Source: Flavobacteriales bacterium
Lineage (GTDB): Bacteria; Bacteroidota; Bacteroidia; Flavobacteriales_F; PHOS-HE28
Direction of reading: 5' to 3'
NCBI GenBank assembly: GCA_016721005.1
Contig: JADKJM010000004.1
Location: 124,001-188,000, forward strand
Length of the DNA: 64,000 bases
Shown one piece after another: positions 34,775 to 42,709 of the stretch. Below the pieces are notes generated by a model that was not told where the DNA came from, made no database searches, and saw only the letters and a program-made list of their open reading frames with translations. Position numbers and translations under genes: made by a program. Within the stretch, counting starts at the first letter, position 1; every line of letters begins with the position of its first letter.

Positions 34775-35206
34775 ATGGAAACCGCCACCGAAGCCCTCAC
34801 CCTTGCTGAAGCGACCGAACACGTTCGCACTTTTCACGACGCCTTCGGGATACCGAACGCCGATGAACCGACCGGTGCCATTGGTGATCGCGATGCGCTG
34901 CTCCGCTACAAGCTGATCAGGGAAGAGAACGAGGAATACCTCGATGCCGCCATGCGCGGTGATCTCGTGGAAGTTGCCGATGCGTTGGGCGACATCCTCT
35001 ATATCCTTTGCGGCACGTTGTTGAAGCACGGCTTGGAGCACAAGATCGATGAGGTCTTCCGCGAGATCCAGCGCAGTAACATGAGCAAGCTCGATGCGAA
35101 CGGGAAACCGATCTATCGGGACGATGGGAAGGTGTTGAAGAGCGATCAGTACTTCAGGCCCGATATCGCCGGGATATTAAAGGATGTTGACCGAATACTA
35201 GGATGA
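34775..35206 (+). CDS. MazG-like nucleotide pyrophosphohydrolase
   Basis: A 143-residue all-alpha protein of the MazG/PRA-PH superfamily. The metal-binding pattern is visible: REENEEYLDA (ExxEE-like) around residues 50-58 and EVADALGDILYIL (ExxD) around 67-79. Such enzymes hydrolyse non-canonical or excess nucleoside triphosphates to monophosphates. The C-terminal NMSKLDANGKPIYRDDGKV with conserved K/D residues is typical of the phosphoribosyl-ATP pyrophosphohydrolase-like subgroup used by phages and bacteria. The ATG at 34775 follows a TACTTTCG element (34762-34769) by five bases. It is followed by a purine-rich stretch and the four-helix gene. Confidence 0.85.
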   Translation: METATEALTLAEATEHVRTFHDAFGIPNADEPTGAIGDRDALLRYKLIREENEEYLDAAMRGDLVEVADALGDILYILCGTLLKHGLEHKIDEVFREIQRSNMSKLDANGKPIYRDDGKVLKSDQYFRPDIAGILKDVDRILG

Positions 35207-35283
35207 AGGAGTAAGGATAGAGAGGAAGGAATGAGAAGAAGGATGAAGGAATAAGAAGCAAGAGTCGGGAAGAAGCAAGAGAC
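35202..35283 (+). repeat. Purine-rich tract upstream of the four-helix-bundle gene
   Basis: About 80 bases are almost purely A and G on the plus strand (GGATGAAGGA, GAGAAGAAGGATGAAGG and similar), right before the IVS-type gene. Together with the pyrimidine tract at 35689-35753 it could pair imperfectly, leaving the gene in the loop. Confidence 0.6.
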
Positions 35284-35305
35284 CACAACGTCGATCACCT
35301 GCGCT

Positions 35306-35680
35306 ATGGAGAAGAAATATGAGGATCTCGAACAACGCCTTGAACGCTTTGCGATCACCGGGGTGAAGGTCACGGAGAAGATGCCATCAATTCCGGCTGG
35401 CAGGTATTACGCGGACCAATTGCTTCGGGCCAGCGGTTCTGCCGCATTGAATTATGCGGAGAGCCAGGGCGGGGCGTCGCACCGGGACTTTTCGAACAAA
35501 CTGAAGATCGTGTTCAAGGAATTGCGGGAATCCCACATGGCATTGCGCATCATCCAAGGGGCCAACCTGCATTCCGAGCCTTCATGGTTGCTGACGGTAG
35601 TGAACGAGGCCAAGGAACTGGTGGCCATTCTGGCTGCGTCGGTCCGAACAGCAGAACAACGCAGCGCAAGGAAGAATTGA
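35306..35680 (+). CDS. Four-helix-bundle protein of the 23S rRNA intervening-sequence family
   Basis: A 124-residue all-helical protein. The family fingerprint is clear: RFAITGVKVTEKMPSIPAGR, then YYADQLLRASGSAALNYAES, then FSNKLKIVFKELRESHMALR, and NEAKELVAILAASVRTA. Homologues are encoded by intervening sequences in 23S rRNA genes of some bacteria and by free-standing genes in many Bacteroidota, and resemble the Avd protein of diversity-generating retroelements. No 23S rRNA or reverse transcriptase is present here, so this is a free-standing copy. It is flanked by a purine tract upstream and a pyrimidine tract downstream. Function unknown; nucleic-acid binding is plausible from the basic surface in relatives. 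Confidence 0.9.
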   Translation: MEKKYEDLEQRLERFAITGVKVTEKMPSIPAGRYYADQLLRASGSAALNYAESQGGASHRDFSNKLKIVFKELRESHMALRIIQGANLHSEPSWLLTVVNEAKELVAILAASVRTAEQRSARKN

Positions 35681-35688
35681 ACGGAAGG

Positions 35689-35753
35689 ACTCTTTTCTTC
35701 TCTTCTGTTCTCTTCCTCCTTCCTTCTTCAACCTTGACCCTTCACTTTCCCTC
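35689..35753 (+). repeat. Pyrimidine-rich tract downstream of the four-helix-bundle gene
   Basis: Sixty-five bases of almost pure C and T (TCTTTTCTTCTCTTCTGTTC, TTCCTCCTTCCTTCTTC) run up to the start of the DUF4442 gene. The tract is roughly, not perfectly, complementary to the purine tract at 35202-35283. Confidence 0.6.
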
Positions 35754-36260
35754 ATGCATCTTCCAACCCTCCTCGCCAGATCCCGCACCTCGTCCTTCTC
35801 GCGTTGGTGGGCGAATTTCCTGTTGCCTTGGTTGATCCCGTTCAACCGTCCGCATGGCTTCAAGGTGATCCCGTTGAAGGAGGGCGGCATCAGTGTGCGG
35901 ATCCCGTATTGGCGCATCAATCACAATCACATCAAGGGCATTCATGCATGTGCATTGGCCACGGCGGCTGAGATGTGCAGCGGTCTGTCGGTGCTGGAGC
36001 GATTGGATCCGAAGGAATACCGGATGATCATGCGCACGTTGCGGATGGACTATCACTACCAAGCCAAGAAGGTGACCACAGCGGTCTGCGTGCCCACGCC
36101 GAAGGAGATTGAAGTGCAAGTAGTGGAACCGTTGAAAGCCGCTGATGCCGTGGACTACACGAGTACGGTGGAATTGCACGACGTCGCCGGGAATCACATC
36201 GCGACCGGTATGGTCACGTGGCAGGTGAAGCCTTGGAGCAAGGTGCGGACGAAATTGTGA
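35754..36260 (+). CDS. DUF4442 hot-dog-fold protein (thioesterase-like)
   Basis: A 168-residue protein with the DUF4442 pattern: N-terminal helix and WLIPFNRPHGFKVIPL, a catalytic-helix region with NHIKGIHACALATAAEMCSG, and beta strands DYHYQAKKVTTAVC and VTWQVKPWSKV. The N-(x)-HxxG...HACA segment corresponds to the central helix of hot-dog thioesterases (YiiD/PaaI relatives). Substrate unknown; acyl-CoA is likely. The start ATG directly follows the pyrimidine tract and no ribosome-binding site is visible. It converges with the sulfatase gene seven bases later. Confidence 0.85.
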   Translation: MHLPTLLARSRTSSFSRWWANFLLPWLIPFNRPHGFKVIPLKEGGISVRIPYWRINHNHIKGIHACALATAAEMCSGLSVLERLDPKEYRMIMRTLRMDYHYQAKKVTTAVCVPTPKEIEVQVVEPLKAADAVDYTSTVELHDVAGNHIATGMVTWQVKPWSKVRTKL

Positions 36261-36267
36261 TCGTAGG

Positions 36268-38145
36268 CTACCGGGAGACCATTTCGTTCCGAAGCAGCGC
36301 TTCCGCGTGCCGTTGGATCGCCGCTTGGATCGTTCTCGACATGGATGCTGCACGTTCTGGATCGGAGGAGCGTAGATCGCGCGCACAAGCAGTGTCGCTC
36401 GAATAATCATACAGTCCTGTTGCACGTTCACCAGCGAATAGCAACAGATGATCATCCTCAATGAAGCGATATTGGCCGCCAAGTTGGATGTATGCACGGT
36501 TCGGGCGGTCTCGCTTGAAAACGCTCTGACCGAAACTTTCGATCGTTCCCTGATAACCGACCATGTCCAACACACTTGGAACGATGTCCAAGTGCTGTGC
36601 GACGCGATCATCACTGCCGCTGAACCGGCCATCGGGTGCGTAGAAGATGATGGGCACCGAAAAGCGGCCGGCTGGATTCGTGTACCACGGAGGGTGTTCG
36701 TTGTATTGGAAGGTGTGGTCGCCGGTGAGTACGAACACCGTGTTCGCGAACCACGGTTGCTGTCGTGCCTTCGCGAAGAATCGCCGCACTGACATGTCCG
36801 TGTATCCAAGGCTTTCATGGATATCTGAACCGGCACTAGGGAATTTGCCTTTGTACCGATCGGGGATCACGAACGGATCATGCGAACTCAGGGTGAACAT
36901 CGCCGAGCAAAAGGGTTGCGGCAGTTCGTTGATCCGGTCCGCGCTCCACTGCAGGAACTCCTCATCGTAGATGCCCCAGTGGTCATCATAGAACGTGTCG
37001 TCACCGAATTCGTCCTTGCCGAAGTAGCGATCGAAACCACAGGCCTTCGTGAACGAATCGAACTTGTATTCTCCATTGATCCCGCCGTGGAAGAAGGCCG
37101 TGCTGTACCCGATCTCCTTCATCCGTGTGCCAAGGCCTTCCACGGCATTGCCCGCGTACGCAGTGTTCATGAAGGCATCATCGGTGAACGACGGGATGCC
37201 CGCGAGGATCGCGCACATGCTCTTGTTGCTGCGTTCCCCGTTGGCGAACGCGTTCGAGAGTACCAATCCATGCGCACACAGCGAATCCACGAAGGGGAAG
37301 TAACCGCTGTTGCCATTAAGCGAACCGAGGTATTCGCGTCCCATGCTTTCCACGATCAGCAGGACCACGTTCGGTTTGTTGGTCTGTGCTTCACCATGGA
37401 TCTCGTAGCGCAATGGCATCACACGATCGAGTTCGGCTTCCGTGAACCAATTGCGCGCGCGCAGCGGTGGTTCGGTGAGCGAGTACCCCAAGGTGAAGGC
37501 GGAATTCGTTACGATTGGCGCCCACACCGGGCCGACATGGTCATTCGCATGCGCGGGGGAAAGGCCTTGATATTGCCATCCGCCGCGACCGATGAAGAAG
37601 AGCACGACCAGTGAACCGATGAACACGCCGGTTCGCGTGATCCATGGACCATTGTCTCGCACAGCCTTGGTCCTCGTGGACCGCACAAGGAGCACCGTTG
37701 TGATGACGAAGACCAACGCGGCCCACCAGTACCGCACGAGCATCGTCGGTAATTCGCGTAGCCCAGCTCCGACCTGGCCCAACACATCGCTCGAGAGCCG
37801 CTTGCCATTGAATCCGTAATAGGGGAGGTCGAGGCAGCAAACCAGAAGGAGGCCGATGTTCACTGTAAGGAAGAGGATGCGAAGGACAGAACGCCATCTG
37901 TTGTTGCCACTCCAAGGGATCGGTAATAGCGACAACAGGATCCACGGGCCGTTGGCGATCACGATGGTCATCGCATCGAAGCGAAGACCTTGGATCGTCA
38001 ACCATAGGAAAGTACTCGCTTCCGGATCAGGGAAGGAATTCCGGTATGTGAAGAAGAAGACCCAACGCAGCGCGGTGAAAAGGAGCAATACGGCCCCTAG
38101 GTTCCTGAGCAATTGGAGCGGAGCATTGGCCAGCGAACGCATCAC
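36268..38145 (-). CDS. LTA-synthase-like membrane sulfatase
   Basis: A 625-residue protein: five N-terminal transmembrane helices (to about residue 190), a periplasmic alkaline-phosphatase/sulfatase-fold domain from about 255. Metal and nucleophile sites fit LtaS-like enzymes: VVLLIVESMGREY (E266), the nucleophile loop NGERSNKSMCAILAG (about 302-316, serine where LtaS uses threonine), FHGGINGEYKFD and VLTGDHTFQ. Gram-negative relatives transfer phosphoglycerol or phosphoethanolamine to envelope glycans. The substrate here is unknown. Start at 38145 gives MMRSLANAPLQLLRN before the first helix. It follows the DUF2238 gene by four bases and is likely in one operon with it. Confidence 0.9.
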   Translation of the reverse strand: MMRSLANAPLQLLRNLGAVLLLFTALRWVFFFTYRNSFPDPEASTFLWLTIQGLRFDAMTIVIANGPWILLSLLPIPWSGNNRWRSVLRILFLTVNIGLLLVCCLDLPYYGFNGKRLSSDVLGQVGAGLRELPTMLVRYWWAALVFVITTVLLVRSTRTKAVRDNGPWITRTGVFIGSLVVLFFIGRGGWQYQGLSPAHANDHVGPVWAPIVTNSAFTLGYSLTEPPLRARNWFTEAELDRVMPLRYEIHGEAQTNKPNVVLLIVESMGREYLGSLNGNSGYFPFVDSLCAHGLVLSNAFANGERSNKSMCAILAGIPSFTDDAFMNTAYAGNAVEGLGTRMKEIGYSTAFFHGGINGEYKFDSFTKACGFDRYFGKDEFGDDTFYDDHWGIYDEEFLQWSADRINELPQPFCSAMFTLSSHDPFVIPDRYKGKFPSAGSDIHESLGYTDMSVRRFFAKARQQPWFANTVFVLTGDHTFQYNEHPPWYTNPAGRFSVPIIFYAPDGRFSGSDDRVAQHLDIVPSVLDMVGYQGTIESFGQSVFKRDRPNRAYIQLGGQYRFIEDDHLLLFAGERATGLYDYSSDTACARDLRSSDPERAASMSRTIQAAIQRHAEALLRNEMVSR

Positions 38146-38149
38146 GTCT

Positions 38150-38797
38150 TCAAACCTTCGATAGTACCCGCTTCAAGGAACTCGCAAGGAGCATGGACAG
38201 CACCGCGCCGCTGAAGGCCAGCCCCATGTCCTTCTGCGCATCCCAGACATCGCCTTGCGAACCGAGGTAGGCTGCACCTTGCGCGGGGAAGAACACATCC
38301 GCCACCGCCCATTCGATCAGTTCGTACGCCGCACTGAAACTCATGGTGATCTCCACAGGCAGCACCCAGCACACCCAACGCGGCCAGCGAAAGTGGTTCA
38401 GGAAGTAGTCACGCAGCGGATAGGCGAGGAGGAAGCCGAAACTGAAATGGACGATGCGGTCGTAGTGATTGCGTTCACCATTGAACAGATCCTGGAGCCA
38501 ATACCCCAAAGGGTTCTCGGCGTAGGTGTACATGGCGCCGTAGATGTGCAACAGGATGTAGACGAACATGAGCGTATAGCTCGCGTCGCTGAACTTGAAT
38601 CGCCGATGGGAGATCGCCAACCCACCGATGAAGACCATGGTCAGCGTGTTCTCCGTGATCCAATTCGCGCGATCCGTGGTGCCCATGAAGGTGATCGCCC
38701 ACGCAACGAAGAACAGCACAAGGAAGATCTTCAGCATCGTGTGCTGGCGGAACGGAATGCGGATCGCGTCGGATGCGGTGGAGATGGGCATGATCAA
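38150..38797 (-). CDS. DUF2238 (YjdF-like) membrane protein
   Basis: A 215-residue membrane protein with about six transmembrane helices. The DUF2238 fingerprint is present: HIYGAMYTYAENPLGYW, GERNHYDRIVHFSFGFL and the late AAYELIEWAVADVFFP with QGDVWDAQKDM. The conserved H-x-x-H/D-R and E-x-x-E-W residues suggest a membrane-embedded polar or metal site, but no activity is known. Its start overlaps the stop of the OMP gene upstream (ATGA). It therefore belongs to a transcription unit OMP - DUF2238 - sulfatase. Confidence 0.9.
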   Translation of the reverse strand: MIMPISTASDAIRIPFRQHTMLKIFLVLFFVAWAITFMGTTDRANWITENTLTMVFIGGLAISHRRFKFSDASYTLMFVYILLHIYGAMYTYAENPLGYWLQDLFNGERNHYDRIVHFSFGFLLAYPLRDYFLNHFRWPRWVCWVLPVEITMSFSAAYELIEWAVADVFFPAQGAAYLGSQGDVWDAQKDMGLAFSGAVLSMLLASSLKRVLSKV

Positions 38798-39447
38798 TCT
38801 TCTTGCTGCACGACCAGCGGTCTTCCACCCATGCGGTAGGAGAAGGTGAGGGCGTACACCACGTTCTGCACACGGATCAGCCGCTCAAAAGGAGTGACAC
38901 TCGTTTGCGCGCGCACATCGAAGCCCCATTTCGGCCCTTCCATACCCATGCCCAACACCGCACTGAACTGGAAGCGATTATTGTTCGACCCCAGGTCGTA
39001 TTTCACATCGGTGTTGAGCTGGCCATTGAGCCATTGCTGATAGCGCCCGCTGAGGAAGTAGCCCATGCTCGGCCCACCGATGAGGTACATGCCATCGGGC
39101 TGTTTGTCGGTGGAGATCTTCAGCAACAGTGGCACCTCCAGGTAGCGGAATGTACTTCGCGAGCGAACGCCTTGGGCGGGATTCCGGATCACGAAACCCT
39201 TGGTCATCCACAGGACTTCAGGTTGAAGGATGACCTGCGGGTGTAACGGTATTTCAAAGTGCCATCCGATGATCGGGCCCAGAAGCAGGTCGTTCGTGTT
39301 CTGGAACAAACCACCGGTGCTTTGCGTGGCCATGCCCAGTCCGATGCGCGGACCATGGTGGCCGTACAGTGGTTCCTTTTTCGGCGGCTCCTGTGCCCAC
39401 GCGAATTGACCGATCAGGAAGGCGGACCATAGAAGGAGGCAACGCAT
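38794..39447 (-). CDS. Outer-membrane beta-barrel protein
   Basis: A protein of 217 residues from ATG 39447 (MRCLLLWSAFLIGQFAWAQ signal peptide); a GTG two codons earlier is possible. The mature part alternates strands in the manner of PorT/OMP_b-brl_2 barrels: PRIGLGMATQSTGGLF, VILQPEVLWMTKGFVI, FRYLEVPLLLKIS, YLIGGPSMGYFLSG, and a closing VVYALTFSYRMGGR strand. The FRYLEVPLLLK stretch is the signature of this Bacteroidota family. It probably sits in the outer membrane; cargo or role is unknown. It is the first gene of the unit with DUF2238 and the sulfatase. Confidence 0.8.
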   Translation of the reverse strand: MRCLLLWSAFLIGQFAWAQEPPKKEPLYGHHGPRIGLGMATQSTGGLFQNTNDLLLGPIIGWHFEIPLHPQVILQPEVLWMTKGFVIRNPAQGVRSRSTFRYLEVPLLLKISTDKQPDGMYLIGGPSMGYFLSGRYQQWLNGQLNTDVKYDLGSNNNRFQFSAVLGMGMEGPKWGFDVRAQTSVTPFERLIRVQNVVYALTFSYRMGGRPLVVQQED

Positions 39448-39478
39448 GATCACGAATGTCGGTGATCGGCGGTCGGGT

Positions 39479-39967
39479 TCAACCTCGATCGCGCAACTCG
39501 GCCAACTTCAACACCGCCACCGCGCAGTCCACGCCTTTGTTGCCGTGCTTGCCCCCGCTGCGATCCTTGGCTTGTTGGAGTGTATCGTCCGTGAGCACAC
39601 CGAAGATCACCGGCACGCTGAACTTCAGGCCAACGCTCATGATGCCCTGGGTGGTGCCGTGGCACACGTAATCGAAATGTGGCGTCTCACCACGCACGAT
39701 GCTGCCCAGGCAGATCACGCCATCCAGGCCGCCGCGTTCAAGAAGGAATTGTGCGCCAGCCGCCAATTCAAAACTGCCGGGTACCCAGCGTTCGATCAGA
39801 TCGGCTTCGGCAACGCCGTGCTTGAGCAGTGTTTCGCGTGCGCCTTTCCGCAAGGCATCGGTCACCTCCATATTCCACTCGCTCACCACCAACGCAAAAC
39901 GACGACCGGCGCCACTGGGGACGCCGGACGGGTCGTAATGCGAGAGATGATGGTCCGCGGTGGACAT
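39479..39967 (-). CDS. ribH: 6,7-dimethyl-8-ribityllumazine synthase
   Basis: A 162-residue lumazine synthase. Characteristic blocks are FALVVSEWNMEVTDALRKGA (substrate-site W), WVPGSFELA, CLGSIVRGETPHFDYV with the catalytic histidine, and FGVLTDDTLQQA. It condenses 5-amino-6-ribitylaminouracil with dihydroxybutanone phosphate in riboflavin synthesis. The usual GLTTPH-like loop is present as HFDYVCHGTTQGIM. It is transcribed after the TPR gene (6-base gap) on the same strand. ribD of the same pathway is 13 kb away in this window. Confidence 0.95.
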   Translation of the reverse strand: MSTADHHLSHYDPSGVPSGAGRRFALVVSEWNMEVTDALRKGARETLLKHGVAEADLIERWVPGSFELAAGAQFLLERGGLDGVICLGSIVRGETPHFDYVCHGTTQGIMSVGLKFSVPVIFGVLTDDTLQQAKDRSGGKHGNKGVDCAVAVLKLAELRDRG

Positions 39968-39973
39968 GGCGAA

Positions 39974-40657
39974 CTATCCGCCCATGGCAGTGGCATGCCC
40001 GGCGTACTTGCGCGCTTGGCTGGCCTCGGTGCTCAGTGGGAACTCGTCGGCCACGCGGCGGAATGCCTTGGCGGCATTGCTCCAGTTGCCCGCTTGCTGG
40101 TGAAGGATACCGGCCTTCATCAGATACATCGGGGTGGTCATGTCGTTCTTGGTCATCGCCGCCGCCTTTTCGAACAGTTTCACGGCTTCGTCGGTACGGC
40201 CCAATTCCACCAACGCATCACCTTGGTTGCCCACGGCCATGGTGCCTAGCACATCATCCTCCAGGTCGGCTTCCTTATAGTAGGAGAGGGCGGCCTCGTA
40301 ATCGCCTTTCTGCATGTAGATGGCGCCGAGGTAATAGTTGGCCAACTCACCGCTCGGGGTTCCACCGAAGTCACTCGCGATGCTGAGGAAGCCCGGCCAC
40401 TGGTCATCGCCGTTCAGCGCCTTGTCCAAGGAGTCGATCTCGAAATAGTACTGGGCCTTCCAAATGACCTCAGCGGCCTCATTGGCCTTGGGCTCCTGCA
40501 CGAATTTGCGGTAACCCAGGATGGCGCCCACCACGACCACGAGGCCTATGGCACCTATGGTGATAGCCTTCTTGTTCTTGTCCAAGAACATCTCGGTTCG
40601 TGTGTAGACCGCACCGAGGTCGACGTCTTCGGAACCGGTTTCTTTCTTCTTGCTCAT
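39974..40657 (-). CDS. Membrane-anchored TPR protein (YfgM-like architecture)
   Basis: A 227-residue protein. After a polar N-terminus (MSKKKETGSEDVDLGAVYTR) comes one transmembrane helix (about 34-53, AITIGAIGLVVVVGAILGY). The rest is helical TPR repeats (IWKAQYYFEIDSLDKAL, YYLGAIYMQKGDYEAALSY, GDALVELGRTDEAVKLFEKA, AGILHQQAGNWSNAAKAF). This is the layout of YfgM-type periplasmic helper proteins. The ATG at 40657 is chosen because upstream in-frame codons overlap the promoter-like element 40707-40736. It precedes ribH in an apparent two-gene unit. Confidence 0.85.
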   Translation of the reverse strand: MSKKKETGSEDVDLGAVYTRTEMFLDKNKKAITIGAIGLVVVVGAILGYRKFVQEPKANEAAEVIWKAQYYFEIDSLDKALNGDDQWPGFLSIASDFGGTPSGELANYYLGAIYMQKGDYEAALSYYKEADLEDDVLGTMAVGNQGDALVELGRTDEAVKLFEKAAAMTKNDMTTPMYLMKAGILHQQAGNWSNAAKAFRRVADEFPLSTEASQARKYAGHATAMGG

Positions 40658-40706
40658 GTTCGATGTTCGCGTTCTCCGCGAGGTGGTCGCGGTGGTTAGC
40701 GGGCCG

Positions 40707-40736
40707 CAAATGTAGGAGTTCGAGGCACTTACGAAA
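40707..40736 (-). promoter_or_regulatory. Bacteroidota-type promoter for the TPR-ribH unit
   Basis: Minus strand: TTTC (near the TTTG -33 consensus), 18 bases, then TACATTTG, an exact TAnnTTTG match, 49 bases upstream of the ATG at 40657. Confidence 0.5.
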
Positions 40737-40770
40737 GTCCCGATCATCCTGCCCGTAGCTTCGCGCCGCT

Positions 40771-41904
40771 ATGGCCTTCCACCTTGCCCGGTTAAGCGTC
40801 CTGAATTTCCGCAATCATGGCGAGATCGGAGTGGATCTGGGTCCGGAGGTGAATTGTTTCACCGGCCCTAATGGTACGGGCAAGACGAATTTGCTGGATG
40901 CCGTCCACTACTTGGCCCTCGGTAAAAGTTATTTCGACCCGGTGGATCAGCACAATGTCCGGCTGGGGGAGGAGTTGTTCGTCCTGCAAGGGACGATTGC
41001 CGTGGGCGAGGAGGAGGATGTGATCCTGTGTTCCGTCCGTAAGGGTCTTCGGAAGGTCCTCAGCCGCAACCGCAAGGAGTACGACCGGCTTGCGGATCAC
41101 GTCGGGCGGTACCCGGTGGTGATGATCACCCCGTATGATGGCCAGATCGTGCAGGATGGGAGTGAGGTCCGGCGTCGGTTCCTCGATGGCCTCATCGCCC
41201 AGTTCGACAAGGGGTATCTGGAAGCATTGATCCGCTACAACCGTGCACTGGCCCAACGGAATGCCTTGTTGAAGCAAATGGAGGAGCATCCCGGGATGGA
41301 TAAGTCCTCGTTCGATCCTTGGGATGAGCAATTGGCCACGCACGGCACATCCATCCATGCCACGCGGGCCGGATTCATGAAGGAACTGACCCCCTTGCTG
41401 GAGGAGCATTACACCGGGATCTCCTCAGGACCCGAGCGCGTTGCGTTGGAATACCGGTCGCCGCTGGTTGAGGAAACGATGGATGTCCTACTCAACCGGA
41501 CCTGGGAACGCGACCGGGCCGTACAATACACCACCACCGGCATCCACAAGGACGATCTGCTCTTCACCATTGATGGGCAACCGCTGAAACGCTTCGGATC
41601 ACAGGGCCAGCAGAAGACCTATTTGATCGCCCTGAAGCTGGCGCAGTTCGAACTGACCGCAAGCCGGACAGGTTCGAAGCCTGTCCTGCTCTTGGATGAC
41701 ATCTTCGACAAGATCGATCCGCAGCGGATGCGGCATTTGTTGAAGCTATTGAGCGGTCATCGCTTCGGGCAGGTCCTCATCACCGATACGGATCCGAAAC
41801 GATTGCATGCAGCCATTGACGGCCTCGATCTCGACACGCGTTTCTTCCACCTCGATCACCAAGGCATCACCCGTGAAAAGAAGGAACGAACGATCGCTGG
41901 GTGA
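40771..41904 (+). CDS. recF: DNA replication and repair protein RecF
   Basis: A 377-residue SMC-like ATPase. Walker A is GPNGTGKT at 32-39 in CFTGPNGTGKTNLLDAVHYL. The ABC signature region is RFGSQGQQKTYLIALKLAQ, and Walker B with the D-loop is PVLLLDDIFDKIDPQR. RecF loads RecA at single-strand gaps through RecOR. Length and motif spacing are normal. It is not beside dnaA (which lies 9 kb away in the window). It is divergent from the TPR-ribH unit, and the DUF721 gene starts inside its 3' end. Confidence 0.95.
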   Translation: MAFHLARLSVLNFRNHGEIGVDLGPEVNCFTGPNGTGKTNLLDAVHYLALGKSYFDPVDQHNVRLGEELFVLQGTIAVGEEEDVILCSVRKGLRKVLSRNRKEYDRLADHVGRYPVVMITPYDGQIVQDGSEVRRRFLDGLIAQFDKGYLEALIRYNRALAQRNALLKQMEEHPGMDKSSFDPWDEQLATHGTSIHATRAGFMKELTPLLEEHYTGISSGPERVALEYRSPLVEETMDVLLNRTWERDRAVQYTTTGIHKDDLLFTIDGQPLKRFGSQGQQKTYLIALKLAQFELTASRTGSKPVLLLDDIFDKIDPQRMRHLLKLLSGHRFGQVLITDTDPKRLHAAIDGLDLDTRFFHLDHQGITREKKERTIAG

Positions 41905-42163
41905 AGCGCTGGCCTATCTCATCGATGCCGGTGGCATGCGGGAGAAGATGGACGAGCTCGACATTGCCTCTTGGTGGGACGAGGCCGTGGGCGGCATGAT
42001 CGCGCGGCACACCATAGGCATCACGTTGAAACGCGGCAAGCTGGCCGTGCGCGTGGATAGCGCCCCGTTGCGACAGGAGCTCACCTACATGAGGGCCACG
42101 ATAATCGAACTCCTCAACAAGCGCATGGGCCGTGAGGTGGTGAAGGAGATCGTGCTGCTCTGA
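41873..42163 (+). CDS. DUF721 protein (DciA-like)
   Basis: A 96-residue protein from GTG 41873, overlapping recF by 32 bases. The DUF721 pattern is visible: NERSLGEALAYLIDAGGMRE, WWDEAVGGMIARHT and a hydrophobic/positive strand pair KLAVRVDSAPLRQELTYMR. DciA proteins help load the replicative helicase DnaB in bacteria lacking DnaC. The location after recF is usual for this family and supports the call. The GTG is the best start because codons upstream lie in recF sequence without DUF721 similarity; an upstream start cannot be excluded. Confidence 0.8.
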   Translation: MKRRNERSLGEALAYLIDAGGMREKMDELDIASWWDEAVGGMIARHTIGITLKRGKLAVRVDSAPLRQELTYMRATIIELLNKRMGREVVKEIVLL

Positions 42164-42167
42164 GTGC

Positions 42168-42587
42168 TCAGAAACGCTCGCGACCGCTGAAGAAGAAGTC
42201 GCCTTCCAGGGCGGCATTCTCATCGCTGTCGCTGCCATGCACCGCGTTCTTCGCCTTGCTCTCCGCGAAGTTCTTGCGGATGGTGCCCTCGGCTGCCTGT
42301 GCTGGATCCGTGGCCCCGATGAGCTTGCGGAAATCCTCCATGGCATTGTCCTTCTCCAGGATCGCAGCCACGATGGGGCCGCTGGCCATGTAATCCACGA
42401 GCTCGCCATAGAAAGGGCGCTCTTTGTGGACCTCATAGAAGCTGCCCGCTTCCTGCCGCGAGAGCCGGGTGTATTTGAGCGCGATCACCTTGAAACCGCT
42501 GTTGATGATCATGTCGAGGATCTTACCCATGTTGCCTGCGGCCACCGCCTCGGGCTTGATCATCGTGAACGTTCTGTTACCTGCCAT
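42168..42587 (-). CDS. ndk: Nucleoside-diphosphate kinase
   Basis: A 139-residue NDK of normal length. It starts MAGNRTFTMIKPEAVAAGN and carries the active-site NAVHGSDS with phospho-histidine H117. The enzyme transfers the ATP gamma-phosphate to other nucleoside diphosphates. The segment between GATDPAQAAEGTIRKNF and the active site is typical of the family. Its end converges with the DUF721 gene four bases away. A TACTTTTG promoter element lies 24 bases upstream of the start. Confidence 0.97.
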   Translation of the reverse strand: MAGNRTFTMIKPEAVAAGNMGKILDMIINSGFKVIALKYTRLSRQEAGSFYEVHKERPFYGELVDYMASGPIVAAILEKDNAMEDFRKLIGATDPAQAAEGTIRKNFAESKAKNAVHGSDSDENAALEGDFFFSGRERF

Positions 42588-42610
42588 GTGCTGTTGTTGA
42601 AAAAGCGGCG

Positions 42611-42618
42611 CAAAAGTA
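42611..42618 (-). promoter_or_regulatory. -7 promoter element of ndk
   Basis: TACTTTTG on the minus strand is an exact TAnnTTTG match 24 bases upstream of the ATG at 42587. A -33 element is not obvious. Confidence 0.45.
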
Positions 42619-42709
42619 ATCGGAAGCGTGTTCCGGGCGGAGCGTGCATGGTCCTTCCTTCGTGCTGTCGTCCGGTTCGGGCGATCGCAACACCCCTATT
42701 CGAGCACGC

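Noticed and set aside
35306..35680. A diversity-generating retroelement Avd gene
   Set aside because: No reverse transcriptase, template repeat or variable repeat is present nearby; the protein fits the wider four-helix IVS family.
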